Notes: generated from the sequence alone by a model not told the origin. Counted from the stretch's first letter, positions 1-13,205 are shown. The stretch is DNA of 64,000 nucleotides from Cylindrodendrum hubeiense (GCA_014621425.1 JAANBB010000122.1:31268-95267), one strand, 5' to 3'. Program-made: numbers and translations.

Positions 1-2913
1 CTGTCCACTGTCCAGGTTCTGGGTTAATGGGTTGGGGACCGTGGGTTGTGGGTTATGGGTTGTGGGTTGTGGCGGTCAAGATTGTCGCGAGCCGCCGTGC
101 GCCGCACTTGACGGATTGGAGGGGGAGGGGTTTGCTTAGGTTCGGATGGAAATGGATTGATTCTGGGGCCTTGGAACTGAGGGAGGAACTTGGAGGGGTT
201 GGAGGGGTTCCCATGTGCTGTGGTTGATGAGAGGGGGGTGGGGTCGCGATTATGCAGTCGCTGTCAATTCCATCGACAGAGACATACATACAGACCGAGA
301 GTGGATGGATGACCGGGCGGAGAATAAGAAAAAAACAAACCGAGAACGAGGCGGCAACAACGGGTCCTTGCTTGCTCAATGCCTCATGTTCCAGGTGGGA
401 GATTGCCGTCCAGCGGTCCAGCATCCAGCATCCAGTATCCAGCGTTCAGCGTGGAAGCCCGATTACGCGCATCGCCCATGTTTCGACTGACGCGCCTCCC
501 CCCCCCCCCTCCTTCGCATGAGATGGGCATTGAGACAGACAGAGAGACATACATAGTACATGGGAGCCACCGAGACATGGAGACATGGAGACAGAGACAA
601 AGTCTGGGCGCCCTCAAAGCCCGCAGGTTTTGCCCCGGAGCATGGCCTCAACGGGGGATGCGCCCGCTCCTGATAGGTCCAGCCAGACGCCAGCGACTTG
701 GGAGTCGTTGAGAGAAGCTGCAAGCAGCCATGGTTAATCACTCGTCCAGGTTCGGATTGGGCCCAGACGCCCGAAGTGAGCTGTCGGCCGACCCAGTGGA
801 ACTGCCGTCTGGGCTCCGGTCGCTAATCTACGGGAGCCTCTCTCTTCCTAGTTAGGTACCGACGGCAAGCAGCTATGCGTTGCTTTGTTCTGCATAAAGG
901 AACTATTCCAAACCTCTAACCCACCGCACCTAGTTATGTACCTAGGTCAGGCACGTATGCTTGTTTCTTGCCTGGTTTCATGCTAAAGGTGGGGTTCACT
1001 TCCAGCCACTGAACTACTATTGCCCGCCCAAGACCCGAATCAACCTTTCACCTAGCCACACAGCGGCCCCGAAAATCCTCGAACTGCACCCGGTATCCTT
1101 GGGAACTAAGCAGCTTGGAGCCTAGCCACGACGACAAGGCTTTGTTGGTTTTCCTTCTTTCTCCTGACCTGCAGCTCGCATGAAACCGAGAAAAGATACC
1201 TACCTACGTAATGACTAAGGCCCGCCTGTACCCCCATTACCCCCATTGCCCCCCCTCTTCTATCTGTGCTTTGTATGGGCGGCACTGGATGAACGTATTC
1301 GTACGTTTGGACGGGTTCCCCTGGTCTCACCCCAGACACGCTCCGACGTGGAGGCCTTACATATGTCGAGCAAGCGGGGATCTAGAGAGAGAGAAACGAG
1401 CCGGCCAATGGGTGACAAACATAAATATACCGAAATAGGTAGTAGTAACAGCTCATCTCGGGAGGGTCCTCTGTTGTGCCTATTGCCAGTTGCCAGTTGC
1501 CACTTGCCAGTTGCCCGCCGCCCGCCGCCCGTCGCCCGCCGCGCCCGTGGTATGTTTGCCGATGCCGTGCGGTTGACCGTCGTTCAATATGATATGATAT
1601 GACATGCGGGCGCGGGTGCTGCGCTGTCTCGCGCCAGGCTTCCGTCCATTGATAGTCCGCACCTAAGCGGCTAATGAGGTCTACATCTGGACACCCAGAC
1701 GCACACATACATACAACTCGCGTACTAGTCTGGAGGTTGATCTCTGTGCGAGTGCAACAACAAACCCCTCCAAACCGGCCCGGTCAGGTCCCTGGCCGGC
1801 GATTGGTCCGGATGGCGTTTGTCGGTGTCGCCCGCGGACCCGTCCGTCTGGAAACACGGAAGCGCAACGACAGCATCGAATGCAAGCCCCGACGCCAGAT
1901 TTCGCGCATAACGAGTTGCACCAGGGTCGCCCGCCGCCGGCCGACTCCACTCCTTGGTGCGCTCGCTCGCCATCTGGGCCGCTTGCCGCTGGCCGTGTGG
2001 CCCGCAGCTACAGTACATGCAGCAGTAGCCAGCAGCGGCAGCCCCCCCCAGACAGACATCTGTGTGTTTGGTAATTAATGTATGTACGTACTGTGAAATG
2101 TAGCTATGGCGCTCCGCGGCGGCTCAAAGCCGTCGGTCGGGAAAACGTGGGCTGGAACTGGGGCATTCGCTGTCCACGGCCCTGGTCGACATGGCCCCCG
2201 GTCTGGCACTCACTTTCTGGCCTCCGGCCCCGGCTCCGGTTCAGCGCGGACGTCGGTCGCTGTTGTGGGAGGCAGAATGCTGGATTGCGACGGCGACAAC
2301 TCAGCGTCCGCTCGGGCCCGTCTCCGGTGCAGCACAGGTCCTCTGTGCTCGGTATCACGGCGTCTGCGTCTTGCTCGATGGCCAGAGGTCGTGCGACCAG
2401 GCAAAAGGTGATGAGAGGGAGGGTGTACGGAGCATGCGCGTGTACTCGCTGCTCTGTAAGACCGACCTGTCACGTAGGGCTGAGTTGAGAAGGCAGCATA
2501 AGTCCAAAACCTTGGGCCTCCCATGGGCCATGGGCAACGGTGCACTAGGATCGATCTGATATGTAGCATAACGAGGCGAGGCTAGTCGTGCAAACAGATG
2601 GGGGACGGGATGAAACGCCTGGGTCGTGTTCGCTGCAGGCTCCTCGTGACAAGTCATAAATCCTCCGCCGGGGTTCGCATCGCCCCCAACCGAGCGCCGC
2701 GGGTGGCTTATTGCTTCCTGGCCGCTCTCTGCTTTCTGATCTCCGATGCCTTGAAAGGGAAAGGTCCCATATCAAGGCGGTTTTGTGCGGTTTTGTTGTG
2801 ATGCTTCACCAACAGCCGGTCCGGTGCCTGTCTGCATTCCGTGCCAGCGCAAGTCTTCAACGCGCAGCACAGGCTAGCCAGCGTCCGTGTCTGCATCTGC
2901 AACATCGACACTG

Positions 2914-2962
2914 GGGCATTGGGACATTGGGACATTGGAACATTGTGACATTGCGACATTAC
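2914..2962. repeat. Short tandem repeat, unit about 9-10 bp (gacattggg-like)
   Basis: About six imperfect copies of a cattggga-type unit follow each other directly. The copies differ at one or two positions, so the array is degenerate. No coding context is visible. Confidence 0.75.
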
Positions 2963-3427
2963 TTCAGGACTCGAGCGCTTCATCAGGCCAGACCTGCCGA
3001 GTCCCACGGCCGGCAATGGTGTGACGGTGACAAAAGCACACCCCTTGTGCGCCAGAAGCAATGCTATTCTCAGCTTGGAGCCTGGGGGGGACTTCGTCAT
3101 GTTGGAGATTCCAAATACCAGATCCCAAATCCAAGGAATGCCCTGGCCCTCTTTTGACTTCGCCTTACTATGTACAATGCCGTGCCCTGTCGTGTCGAAG
3201 GAGCTCGGCGCAAAAAAAGAAATCACGAGACCATTGATTTACCAAACTCGTTCAGGCCTGGCCGTGGCCCAAGGAGCCTTGATACCCGAGTTGGTATCGT
3301 CACGTTCCGCCCAAGGTGATGGCTCACCGCCACGTTGGGTACGCGCTGAGAGAGCTCGCCGTCACACGGCGAGCTGCAAATTTGCAGCCCATGGACATCG
3401 AAACATGTCGAAACCCGAGTCCTGGTA

Positions 3428-3459
3428 CCAAAGCCAAAGCCAAAGCCAAAGCCAAAGCC
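3428..3459. repeat. Hexanucleotide microsatellite (ccaaag)n
   Basis: Five near-perfect ccaaag units lie head to tail in non-coding GC-rich DNA. Confidence 0.85.
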
Positions 3460-3978
3460 GGCCAGCGACGTGGAGCCGTGCGCTCGATCGGTGAGGGCAG
3501 CAAATGCCCAACTCTGGGAAGGCCAGGGCGCAAGGGGGTGAGTCTATCGCGTGCATCAAGACCATCGAGACTCATCGAGAAACGGGGACCGTCATCCATC
3601 GTTGTCGTTGTCGTCCCCCATCTCATCCCACACATCCCATCGCCCATCGGATCATGCCCTGTCCGCCTGTCCGCCTGCCCGCCTGTCCCTGTCGGTTTGG
3701 CCTTGATGCGCTGCCCGACTCTCCAGCCCCCACACGCTTGGTGCCGCCCGCGACAAGGGCCGAGCATGACTGACAGAACAAGGCAAGACGCGGTAAGATT
3801 AGACAAGATAGGGCGAGACAAGACAAACGTCAGACACGACGGGACGTTGCCGCCCGGCCTGTGGCGACCCGCCCACCCCTCCAAGCCGCCAAGTTCCCCC
3901 ATGTTTCTCCTCCATGCGACCCCCATGCGCTGGTGCTTGCTGCTCCCGGCCTGCCTTGGCTTGCCTTGCGGCTTTGCG

Positions 3979-4011
3979 CTGGCAGAGCTGGCAGAGCTGG
4001 CAGAGCTGGCA
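3979..4011. repeat. 9-bp tandem repeat (ctggcagag)n
   Basis: Between three and four perfect copies of ctggcagag are present. The unit is a multiple of three and keeps an Ala-Glu-Leu open frame open, but no real gene is supported around it. Confidence 0.85.
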
Positions 4012-6182
4012 CGGCGCGTTGTAGATCGGCCCATGACGTCGCCGCAAACTGGCGAGAGTCGGCCGCGGGAGGGCTTCGCAAATGGTGCGGCATTCCTGGG
4101 CAGGGGTCTTGGGGCGCGCATGGCCAACAAAGCAAAGCATGCTGCCTCTGGTCGAGGCGATGCTGATGCAGAATGGATGCGATGCCAATGCCAACACCAA
4201 ATTACCAATGGGACAGGCACGCCAAACTGCCTCCATCCCCGTCACCATCCCCGTTCCCCATCCCCGCAGGATTTTCTTCCATCGCCGTGTTTGCCAAACC
4301 AACGCTGGCCAGTCGCGTCGCCGTCCGGGATCCCACTGGGGAGAACCCTTATCCAATTCGACCTACAGGACGGCGTCCCTCAGCTGCGCCGCGGTTCAGC
4401 CCCCCCCTTCTGCTCGAGCAAGACCGCAACTGCGAGACCTGCAAGAGCTGGGGCCCACTGATAGGCCGTGGAGTGGCTGGAGGAACGACACACGTACATG
4501 CGCCGCAGCTCACTTGACCCTCGATCCGGTGCTTGAATGGATGTGGATGGTTCGTGAGGACCAGTGGGGCCGCGCCTTTTTGGTGCCTTTGGGGGGGGCT
4601 TGGAAGGACGGCATTCGCAATCCCACATCATTGTCTGATGCTCACGACAACTCACGATGGAAGGACACGGAAAGGTCGAAACTGGGGTTGTGAAGCCGTC
4701 ATTGGGCAGGTATTTTCGTCATAGGGGTGCCGGCAATCACTCCTCGATGCGCAACGGGGTGCGTACGGGGGGTAGACGAGCTGGCGGATGGGCGAGCAAT
4801 ACGACACGGGAGTTGGGAGATCTGGCGACTTGCTTTGCTCGGGCACCAACAGCTAACGGCCGCCAACCTAGTTACTGCTCCTAACTTGCCCATCACCTTT
4901 GGGCCTCGCCAGCAAGGGAAGGATGGCCATCCTCACCTTGGCCTGGAGTGCTGGGCAGTCGGGGGCCTGGGAGCTGGAGAACTAATTGATCTAGGCAAGC
5001 CTCGCTGTGGCAAGTTCCACGCCCCCGTCGTAGTCCTGTATCATGTCCCAACTGCTGCGTTGTGCGCTGGAGAGCGTTTCATTCACCCCGCCGCCATGCC
5101 GGCTGGCCGCCGCCTGGTGGTCTGGTGGTCGCGCCTACGTTGATAGAGCCCTGGTCCCTGGCCGCAGATCCAGCTTTCTCCAGCCCGCCTCATCCTGCCC
5201 ATTTTTGGAGCAAGGGAGCCAGGGGAGGAGGGGCCGCGAGCTCGAGCAGGTGGCCTGGGCCTAAAACGGGCTGAGCAAGGGCATAAAAAGAAGGAAGAAG
5301 AAGAAAAAAATCTTTCATCGAGGTGGAGGTCGGGTGGCGGTCACGATGCCACCGAGGTGGAACCCTGCCACAGATGTCGACTGCTGGCGGGCAACAACGT
5401 GGCGTCCTTGGAGAGGGACCTCAGGGCCTGAAGACCAAGGCATGCCTGCGAGAGGCGCCTGCTTCTGCGAGCTGCGAGGCGCAGGCTGCGGGGGCGATGT
5501 CGAGGGCGAGGGCGAGGGCGAGGCTCGTAACGCGCGCTGCAAGCACAATGCCGAGATGTCTCAAACAGCGCGGGGCGGTTCGCTGGTGGTGGAGGAGAGC
5601 CAGTGGCCGTTGTTGCAGCACCCAGAACCCAGAGCAGCAGCAGCAGCAGTCGTCCTCTGGCACGACACCACCACCACCTGCGACTTGCATATGTTCCCGA
5701 CTTCACGCCTTGGCCCTCCACGCCCCTCCCTCGCAGCTGTCGGGCTACGTCTGATAGCCGACCAACCGGCCGGACGACCGCCAGAACGGAAGAGCAGAGA
5801 CAGACAGGAACCAGATTGGGCCATGTGGCTTGATGCCAGGCGTGCGTGCGTGGACGACCGCGGAGAGGGCGGAGAGGGGGGGATCATGGATGGGAGGGGG
5901 GGTCGTGTTGGTGGTCGATCATGGTTCATGGACTTCGATGAACGCTCGAGGCATGGTGGCTCCCACCCCGGACAAAGCCCGCAAGCCGCAAGCCCCAGAC
6001 ATACCAGGTAGCCAGGTAGCTCACACGCACACAATACTATGTACATGACTTTGCACCTTCAATCTACGGTCTGTCCCCAAGGTATCGTATGGAGTACATA
6101 CCACATGAAGTAATTACCATGCACACTCGCTCACCCAACAACGCACCTAACAACGCACGCACATATAGACCTACATGGCCGC

Positions 6183-6231
6183 CTACCTACCTACCTAGTA
6201 TACACAGTAGTATACATAGTAGTATACATAG
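6183..6231. repeat. ctac microsatellite followed by agtatacat-type repeats
   Basis: A short ctac run passes into about three copies of an agtagtatacat-like unit. The second part is AT-rich against the GC-rich surroundings. Confidence 0.75.
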
Positions 6232-9200
6232 CACACGCCATTCCACGACGGCACTGGGTTCTAGGTCCATGATCCATGACGGCACCACCAGCACCAGCTC
6301 ACCAACTCACCAACTCACCAGCCCTCGACCGACCGACACGACTGCCACCATCACCGCCACCACCATCAGACGGCTTCTCCCTACTAGTCGCGGATGGTAT
6401 ATTTTTGACCGCCAGTTCATCAGCAGCCCCCAGGGTGTTCCCGGCTCCCGTGGTACTAGGTTGGGTGGAAGGCGGCGTGGAGCATTGCTCTTGGGCGGAT
6501 CGAGTACGTACTTGGTAGTAAACGAAAAGAGGCCGTCCCTTCGTAGATGGAGCACCGGCGTTTTGCTGGGTTCGGCCGGGCTCAAGGTTAGGCTGCGGGT
6601 GTCCGTCTGGAGAGATCCGATGATGGCCCCAAATTAGATCCATGATCCATCACATTCCCTAGGACCCAGGTACCTCGTACCTTACAGAGAGCTTGGGGGC
6701 TGGCGTCAGCGGGTTCGGGGTTGTCTCAGAGTCCCTCATTGCCATGTTGACCTAAGACCCTCCTCGCTGGGGACACGCTGTTTTGGAACATTTGACAATG
6801 CTCGGGCCGAGCCTTTTCTTTGTGTTGGTTCCAAGCTCCGCACCCCGAAACGTCCACCCAAGCAAGCCCAGCCCCAAGCCAGCCCATCCCCAAGCCTCAC
6901 CCGGCAAGCTCAAACCTGCGCGAGAGTGTCGCGGGCTGTTCACGCACAGACACTCGTTGGGCTTGTGCTCTTCGCGCCTTTGTCCCTCCTGGGCAAAGGC
7001 CCAGGAGCTGCCGGCTCCGTTGTCAGTCTGTCAGTCTGTCGGGCATGCCTGGCGCCGCGCCTTCTTTGGGGCTGTCATTGACAGTCAGGGCGCCCCCGCG
7101 TGCTAATTATTCGTCGAAGAATGTGGATGTGGGTTGGCTTGCTTGGCTTGTTCAACCGACGCTGTGGCTTTGCCCTGCATCTCGCCAACCGCCGCTATTT
7201 CCCTAACGACAGATCCGATGTGATGCGGTGTATGAACCTAGAAGAAAATCTCGGTGGCACGCCTCCCTTAGGCTCTGATTATTAACACGCCGCTCGTCCC
7301 CCCCCCTTCCTTCTCCTTCTCGTTGGGTTACATAGCAACCAGCTCGACGCTCGAGTAAGTGAACGAGTGGTGCTGCGCCAGGGTCCAGTTGGGATATGCA
7401 AGGGTGCCAACTTGGCACGCAGCTGTTGCGGGTGCGGTTCATTATGGCTCGAGCAGCGGCCAAAGAAGGCCCTTGTCTCGAGTACATTGCCGGATACGTC
7501 CCTAGGAAGGCCATCCCGCAATGCGCCAAAGCCGGCCATTGGCGCCCAAGCCGCTCGTGGTGATCATCACCAACCCATCACCAAACCCATCACCAGCGAG
7601 CGCGCGCTGACGCTGACTGACGCTGACGCTGACGCTCGCGATGCTGGCGCGGTACCTGGCTGCTGGGTTGGTTGTTGGGTTGGTTGCTGGCTGGCTGTCT
7701 GGGCAATGTCCGACGAGGTACGTCGGACGTCGTGCCTGGGGCGCCTATCCGAGATTCTGGCAATACTGGGAGCTGGGTTGTCGGATGTCCGATACGATGC
7801 TGCGTGTTGCGCCCCGGTGCGTTGTGCTGCCTTGTGTGTGGTGGCCGAGTACATTGCGCACCCTTGCCTCACGCTCCCATCAGCATCATCATCCAGCATA
7901 ATCATGGCGATGATGGGCGACGGCGACCAAGGTCGGCAGGTACTGCGGAATACCTAGCTAGCACGCATGGCATCGCCTGGCATCGCCTAGCTTCGCCTGG
8001 CACGCCAGCTCCCAACCCTTCCTCGAGGTACTTGGCATGTCTTCCATGTCTTCCATGTCACACCTTCTCCACGCTTGCCGCCGACTGAGCTCTGTCTCCC
8101 GGGGAGTTCCTGGCCATGCTAGCGCGCCTTCTCGAGAGATTGGTGACAAGGCCTCCCTCACACCACGTCGTCACAGACTGCAGGCCCTTTCACACGTCCT
8201 CGCCCGCGCTCTCGCAGGCCCTTCGTAAAGGGTTGTCCTTCTTGTGGGGACTCAATGGCGCCCTCCCATCCACTCACTGGCTCGCTGGCTCGCTCACTCA
8301 CACGCGCTCGTACTCGACTCGACTCAACAACCCCCTTCCTTGCGCTTGACCGCGCGCAGCTGCGCGGAGGCTCGGCGAGGGGGGGCCCTGGACCTGGAGC
8401 CAGGTCCTGGACAGCACATCGTCAATGACTTACCGACCTGCCTCGAACTAGGTGGTTCGTGCGAACGCCTCGGGTGTCGTCGTGCTGGAAGCAGCCTCCC
8501 TTGCGCCATTATTTGGCACGGCCGCTGCGCTCCACGCTCCATGCTTCCTTGCTCCATGCTCCATGCTCCGCGAATGTGCTCTTGGCCCATCTCAGGCTTG
8601 TCTGGGATTCAAGGCGGGTGTGCACGGCGCGCGTACACTTCCCTCATACATCCGTGAATCACCCCCAGAGGCCATAGGACCGTGACCGACTTCTACTTTA
8701 GTATTGAGGCCAGTGAGGCCGCGGGTCAAGTACGGTTCTGCGGACTTGGAGCCCAGTGGGCAGTGGACGGACGGCGGCAAACGGCGATACCGTACCGTAC
8801 CAGCACCGCCGAGGCAGCCCGCGCCGGAGATGGATCGTCCGGGCAAGCCCAGATTGATGAGACTTTATGCATGTGTCGTGGCATTGCGCTGGACAGCAGC
8901 ATCCATCCATCCCTCGCTCGCCCGACCCCCTCCACGCACGATTCCAGCCCTTCCTCAAACCCTTCCCTCCCCCAGTCTCCAGATGAAAAAAATCGGAGCC
9001 GGGAAGGCGGACGGTCCCATGCGAAGATCGCATCGTTCAACCCAACCCAACCCGTAGCAAGGAAGGGGGAGGGGTGGGCATGCAATGTGCTGGGGGGGTG
9101 TAGCGGCGTGCCAGACGCCGCCAGACTGACAGCAACGCCAAGGCCAGGCCCAAGTACACCCGTTCCAACTTGAGAGACCGACATTTCTTATTACACCGGT

Positions 9201-9419
9201 ATTATGACATGTACGGGGCGTTACTCTCGGGCGTTATTCTCGGGCCTTGCCTGACTGGGGAACCGGTGATGCTGAGGCCATCGTGGGCCTGGAGCGAGGC
9301 GAAGCGCGCAGCGGCAAGCGGGTGGCCGCCGAGAGCCCCTCGTTACCCATCAGGGCCTCGGGCGGGATTGCAGCTGGGACAGGAACAGGAGCTGGAACGG
9401 GGAGCTGAAGCTTGGCAAC

Positions 9420-9530
9420 TGGGTCCCGGGAACTGAGAACTGAGCAGTGAGAACCGAGCAGTGTGAATCGAGCAGTGTGAACCGAGAACCCAGCGGCGAG
9501 AACCCAGCGGCGAGAACCCAGCAGCGAGAG
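9420..9530. repeat. Degenerate repeats (gaaccgagcagtgt / gaacccagcggc)
   Basis: Two related families follow each other: four copies of a gaa(c/t)-gagcagtg unit of about 14 bp, then three copies of a gaacccagcggc unit of 12-13 bp. The second looks derived from the first. No coding potential was recognised. Confidence 0.7.
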
Positions 9531-10469
9531 CCAGGGACGGGGCGTGCGTCACTGCGTGCCTCGGCCGTTGCATCACTTTTTTCTTCAACGCTGGGAAACG
9601 CAAGGTACCAAGCCTCAGGCGGCCCTCTCCATCCATCCCCGGCCTGTCGATGCCCTTTGCCTTATTGCCAAACACGTCGTCTCCACCTCCGCCCACTCTT
9701 CGACTTGACTTGACTTGGCCCTGTTCGCCGCACCCTCCCCCGGCGCCTCTCGTGCCACCCCTCCCCCCCCTGCCCGTACTGGAGCGTCCTTGACCGTCCC
9801 GTACGCTCTATGCTTGCTCACTGTTCCTGCTCTTGCGCTTTGGTTTTCGCCTTGTCACGTATAGCCCTAGGTTGTTAAGACGGGCAGTCACTTGGCTACG
9901 CTACATCGGACGCTTGGGCTTGATGTAATCAGACCCCGGTTTGCTGCGCTTCTTCCCCACTGCGACGGAGGACGGAGTACGTCGCGCCTCCTGGCGACCC
10001 GAAGCCCTCGACGACCATCAAAACCAGTTCCCTCGGGCCAACTCTTCTTTTCTTTTTCCTCCGCGCCCCCCTCGACTACGGCTACTACGTACATAGCTCC
10101 ATCTTTAGCTCTCGTCTTCTCCGTCTCGACTCCCGGCAAACCTGGAAGCCAAGCGAAGCAGCACTCCCGACGTGGGTCCCGCCTTATCCTGCGCCTGAGG
10201 CTCCTCCTAGGCTCCTCTTACTACAATACCCTACCGACGTTTCTTCTGCGGAACAGACAACTCTCTCTCAGCATCTTCAACCCGACACGTTTCCAATCCC
10301 ACTCCGCTCCGGCCTGTTCCCCGTCGCCAGCAAGCTGCGAGAAACCAGCCTCACCCTGGCCTTTTTACCTTGCCCCCCCTTTGGCGCCCTCCTGTCTGCT
10401 CTGCCTCGTCCAGGTCGTCTCATCTCCGCCCATTGGTTGAAAGTGCCCTGGAAATCACCAATCACATAC

Positions 10470-10574
10470 ATGACTGCCTTCAGCATCACGACGAGCCACG
10501 TCCATGATCTAAACTGCCTTCTACTGCCGCCTCCCGAGACAATTCCCCCTTCTTCTCTTCTCTCTCTTCTCGAA
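10470..10574 (+). other. Candidate first coding exon (or upstream ORF) of the MYB gene
   Basis: An ATG at 10470 opens 35 codons to a gtacct donor at 10575. Joining position 10574 to 10893 (acceptor tag) would keep the frame and supply the missing start of the MYB protein. If unspliced, the frame stops shortly after and would act as an upstream ORF in the leader. I found no other ATG between about 10501 and 11014. This is inference from phase alone. Confidence 0.35.
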
Positions 10575-10892
10575 GTACCTGCCTGAGCCGACAGCATCAA
10601 CCTAAACCAGCACCCCTCCATCACAAGGACGGTTTCCCCATCCAGCAGGCAGGCACACCAAAGCCACCAAGCGTCTTCGACTATCTTACTGTTTCAAGTT
10701 TGAGCCTCCTGGTCGATCTCAGACCACGCTCTACAATCCCCGAGGTATCCCGCACTCTTGCCCCCTATCGGCCACTTTGCCCCGGCGTTGCCTATAGCAA
10801 AGTTACGCCCCCAAGTGCTCCTGTTGTGTCTTGACACACGGTGTTGTTGGACGACGCGGGGCTTCTCCGAGCCTCTCCCAAGCCAGACGTAG

Positions 10893-12250
10893 ATCAGACC
10901 CGGACGAGTCGCCGAGCTGGCCCAACTCAAGAGCGAGTCTCCGCTCTGCCTCTTGCGGGCAGAGTTTCCGTCCATCGCGCAGGACCGTCTCGACCTGGTG
11001 CGCGCTCCGCGCTCCTATGCCAACGGTCCCCGCGTGGGCAGATCCGGCATACCGGCTGTCACCGTGGATATCGCCGCCCTCCTCAAAGGCCCCGACTCAG
11101 ATGAGTCTTCAGTTTCGCCGCCTCGACAACTCCACACTGCTCCCACGCCTGCTTCAGTGCCCCAACCGCCTTCGATAAAGGCCACTCCCGCTTCAACCCG
11201 GCCAGCTGCGCATGGTGCGCCGCCTGTAGCCCAAGCCCAAATGCCGACTGGTAGGCGCAGTATGCCTCCCCACGCTTCAGATCAGCCCGTGAAGAAGCAG
11301 AGTAAGTGGTCTCCAGAAGAGGATGCACTCATCATCGAGCTCCGAGGGAGTGGCATGAAGTGGGAGGACATTTCCAAGCGCCTTCCCGGTCGAAGTGCCA
11401 TCAGCTGCCGCCTCCACTATCAGAACTACCTCGAAAGACGAAGCGAGTGGGACGAAGAGCGCAAGAACAAGCTTGCGAGACTGTATGAGAGGTAAGGACA
11501 ACAATCCATCCCCCCCCCCCTCCAGGCACTCAGAGCCATGGACAACGCATCTTGCCCATTCTCAACTCTCCCTGGATCCCCTAAACTTGGATAGCAAGCT
11601 AACATGATTGCAGATTCAAGCCAGAGATGTGGGCCAAGGTTGCGGAGGAAATGGCCGTGCCCTGGCGAGCAGCAGAGGCCATGCATTGGCAACTCGGCGA
11701 GGCTGATATGGCTCGACGAGCTGGTGTGATTCCCTTCTCCCTCGCAGCTGTCAACGTCGACAGCAACGCCAACAGCCATCGAAACTCCCCTTCTCGCAGC
11801 CACGCCCACTCGGCGTCCCAGGGCAGTTTGCCTCGTGATTTGCGAGTTCCATCCCCTCGACCCATCTACAACCGACCCCAACCCATGGCGGGTGTCCCAA
11901 GCGGCCGCACCATCATCTCTCGCCGCGAGTCGATTCCTCCGCCCCCAATGGCCATGGCGCCCGACCCCAACGAAGTTCACTACGTGCCAGGACCCGGCCT
12001 TGCTCCAATCCAGAATCAACCACCACCACGAGGAGGAGGATTGCTTCCAGGAGTCGCCGAGCTTACCACGGGCGTGAGCCCATACAGCACTCCTGCAGGA
12101 GCAGCAACCATTCCCATGACTACCCCTCCAAGCCAGGCGCCACTCTTACCGACCCTCGCGAGCTACTCTATGGAGACGACCGGATCGAAGCGACGAGCCA
12201 GCCCCGACCGGCTTCAGCGGGAGTCGAGTCATCGACGGCGTATGGCATAA
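10893..12250 (+). CDS. MYB/SANT-like DNA-binding regulator (N-terminus unresolved)
   Basis: Likely nuclear DNA-binding protein. Two exons are well supported: 10893-11491 and 11614-12250. The intron 11492-11613 has a gtaagg donor, a gctaac branch site and a cag acceptor, and rejoins an Arg codon. About residues 137-185 (counted from 10893) form a MYB/SANT repeat with the regularly spaced Trp of KWSPEED and KWEDISKRLPGRS. A second conserved helical block follows the intron (WAKVAEEM, WRAAEAMHW). The N-terminal stretch RVAELAQLKSESP also looks coding, but the first in-frame ATG is only at 11241 and a stop lies at 10890-10892. A short upstream exon is therefore likely: ATG at 10470, exon to 10574, gtacct donor, acceptor before 10893 would fit in phase. 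The C-terminus is disordered and Pro/Ser-rich. The target genes are unknown. Confidence 0.82.
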
Positions 12251-13205
12251 ATCACCTCTCTCTCCTAGCATCAGGGGGGCACGGGCGACAAGGAGTTGAA
12301 CTTGGTTTTGTTTGGGCAGCATTTGCCAAGGGTTAGGATACGAGGGTTGTTTTGGGACAGCAGGCGACACGAAACGGCGACGCATGGTCTTTTACCAGGG
12401 ACGGAAACACAATCACGAACACACTCACACAGCATCTGGGTTGCATCGGAATGAGGATAAACTTGAGGGGGAAAGCGGTTCTCTCTATCTGCCACTTGAA
12501 CCGTTTTGGAACGCGGGTACAAAAGGGACTTTTTTTGGGGAGACATATCTTACAACAGCATTCATGGCATGGGGCGACGACGGGATGGGATACGAAGGAT
12601 ATGAGGCGAAGACATTTTTTCATGCGAACCAAAAACCAAAAACAGGGTATTTTTGCTTTTTCTTCATTTCGTGTTCTTGTCATTTTTTCAGAATGGATTT
12701 TTTCTTTGGTTGTTCTTGTATTGGTAGAGGCGTACGAGGGGAAGCAGGGGTAGGCTGGCCTAGGGGCATGGAATGGGAGGATCCGAAAGGTAAAAAAAAA
12801 CAGGGGTTGTTTAGATTGTTCTGTTCCTGGGCATTGTTTTGCCTCGGGTGAGGAGAGACGAGACGGGATGGAGAGCATGAGGAAAGGGATGGGTTAGGAT
12901 CGGACGGGATGGGATGGGAGGATATCATGGGACAGCGGGAACAGATGTTTGAAATTTTATGTTCTGATAGACCATATCAAAGCTGATAGAGAAGAGACGG
13001 AGGTTGTACAGTTATTCAGTCGGAGAGGGAGAGCAAAAGTGCACAGGGCCAGTCCTTACATCATATGAGCACACTCTGTATTGATTCCATGTCCCAAGGT
13101 GAACTGCTTCATGATGTTTTGTATGACTTTTATGATTTTTATGACCCCACTCGGAAGGGTTTTTGATTTCCATCTTGTGGTCTGTTTCTCGCCCTATCTG
13201 ACATC
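12251..13205. other. Convergent intergenic region, 3' UTRs
   Basis: This lies between the MYB gene (+) and the TRM9-like gene (-), tail to tail. It is T-rich on the plus strand with long T runs (12.5-12.8 kb), as expected for fungal 3' UTR and poly(A) regions. Open frames here are Phe/Gly/Lys-rich composition artefacts. Confidence 0.6.

Larger units (their letters stand above)
1..10469. other. Long gene-free, repeat-speckled intergenic region
   Basis: I can support no gene here. Open frames occur on both strands at similar lengths (largest about 380 codons at 3316-4461 +, mirrored by about 300 codons at 3324-4220 -). They are rich in Pro, Arg, Ser and His, lack recognisable domains and reflect GC-rich composition, not selection. 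The stretch carries many short tandem repeats, for example near 1486-1540, 2914-2962, 3428-3459, 3979-4011, 6183-6231, 7606-7636 and 9420-9530. Its right end (about 9.9-10.5 kb) becomes pyrimidine-rich, as fungal promoters and 5' leaders do. It probably contains the promoter of the MYB gene at 10.9 kb. A lineage-specific gene or non-coding RNA cannot be excluded without transcripts. Confidence 0.6.

Noticed and set aside
3316..4461. 381-codon plus-strand open frame in the left intergenic region
   Set aside because: Rich in Pro, Arg, Ser and His, no domain, overlapped by a roughly 300-codon frame on the opposite strand, and crossed by microsatellites. Best explained by high GC content.
9892..10440. 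182-codon plus-strand frame upstream of the MYB gene
   Set aside because: No ATG start, pyrimidine-driven Ser/Pro/Leu composition typical of a promoter or leader.
12312..12851. 179-codon plus-strand frame after the MYB gene
   Set aside because: Phe/Gly/Lys-rich product of a T- and G-rich 3' UTR; no domain.
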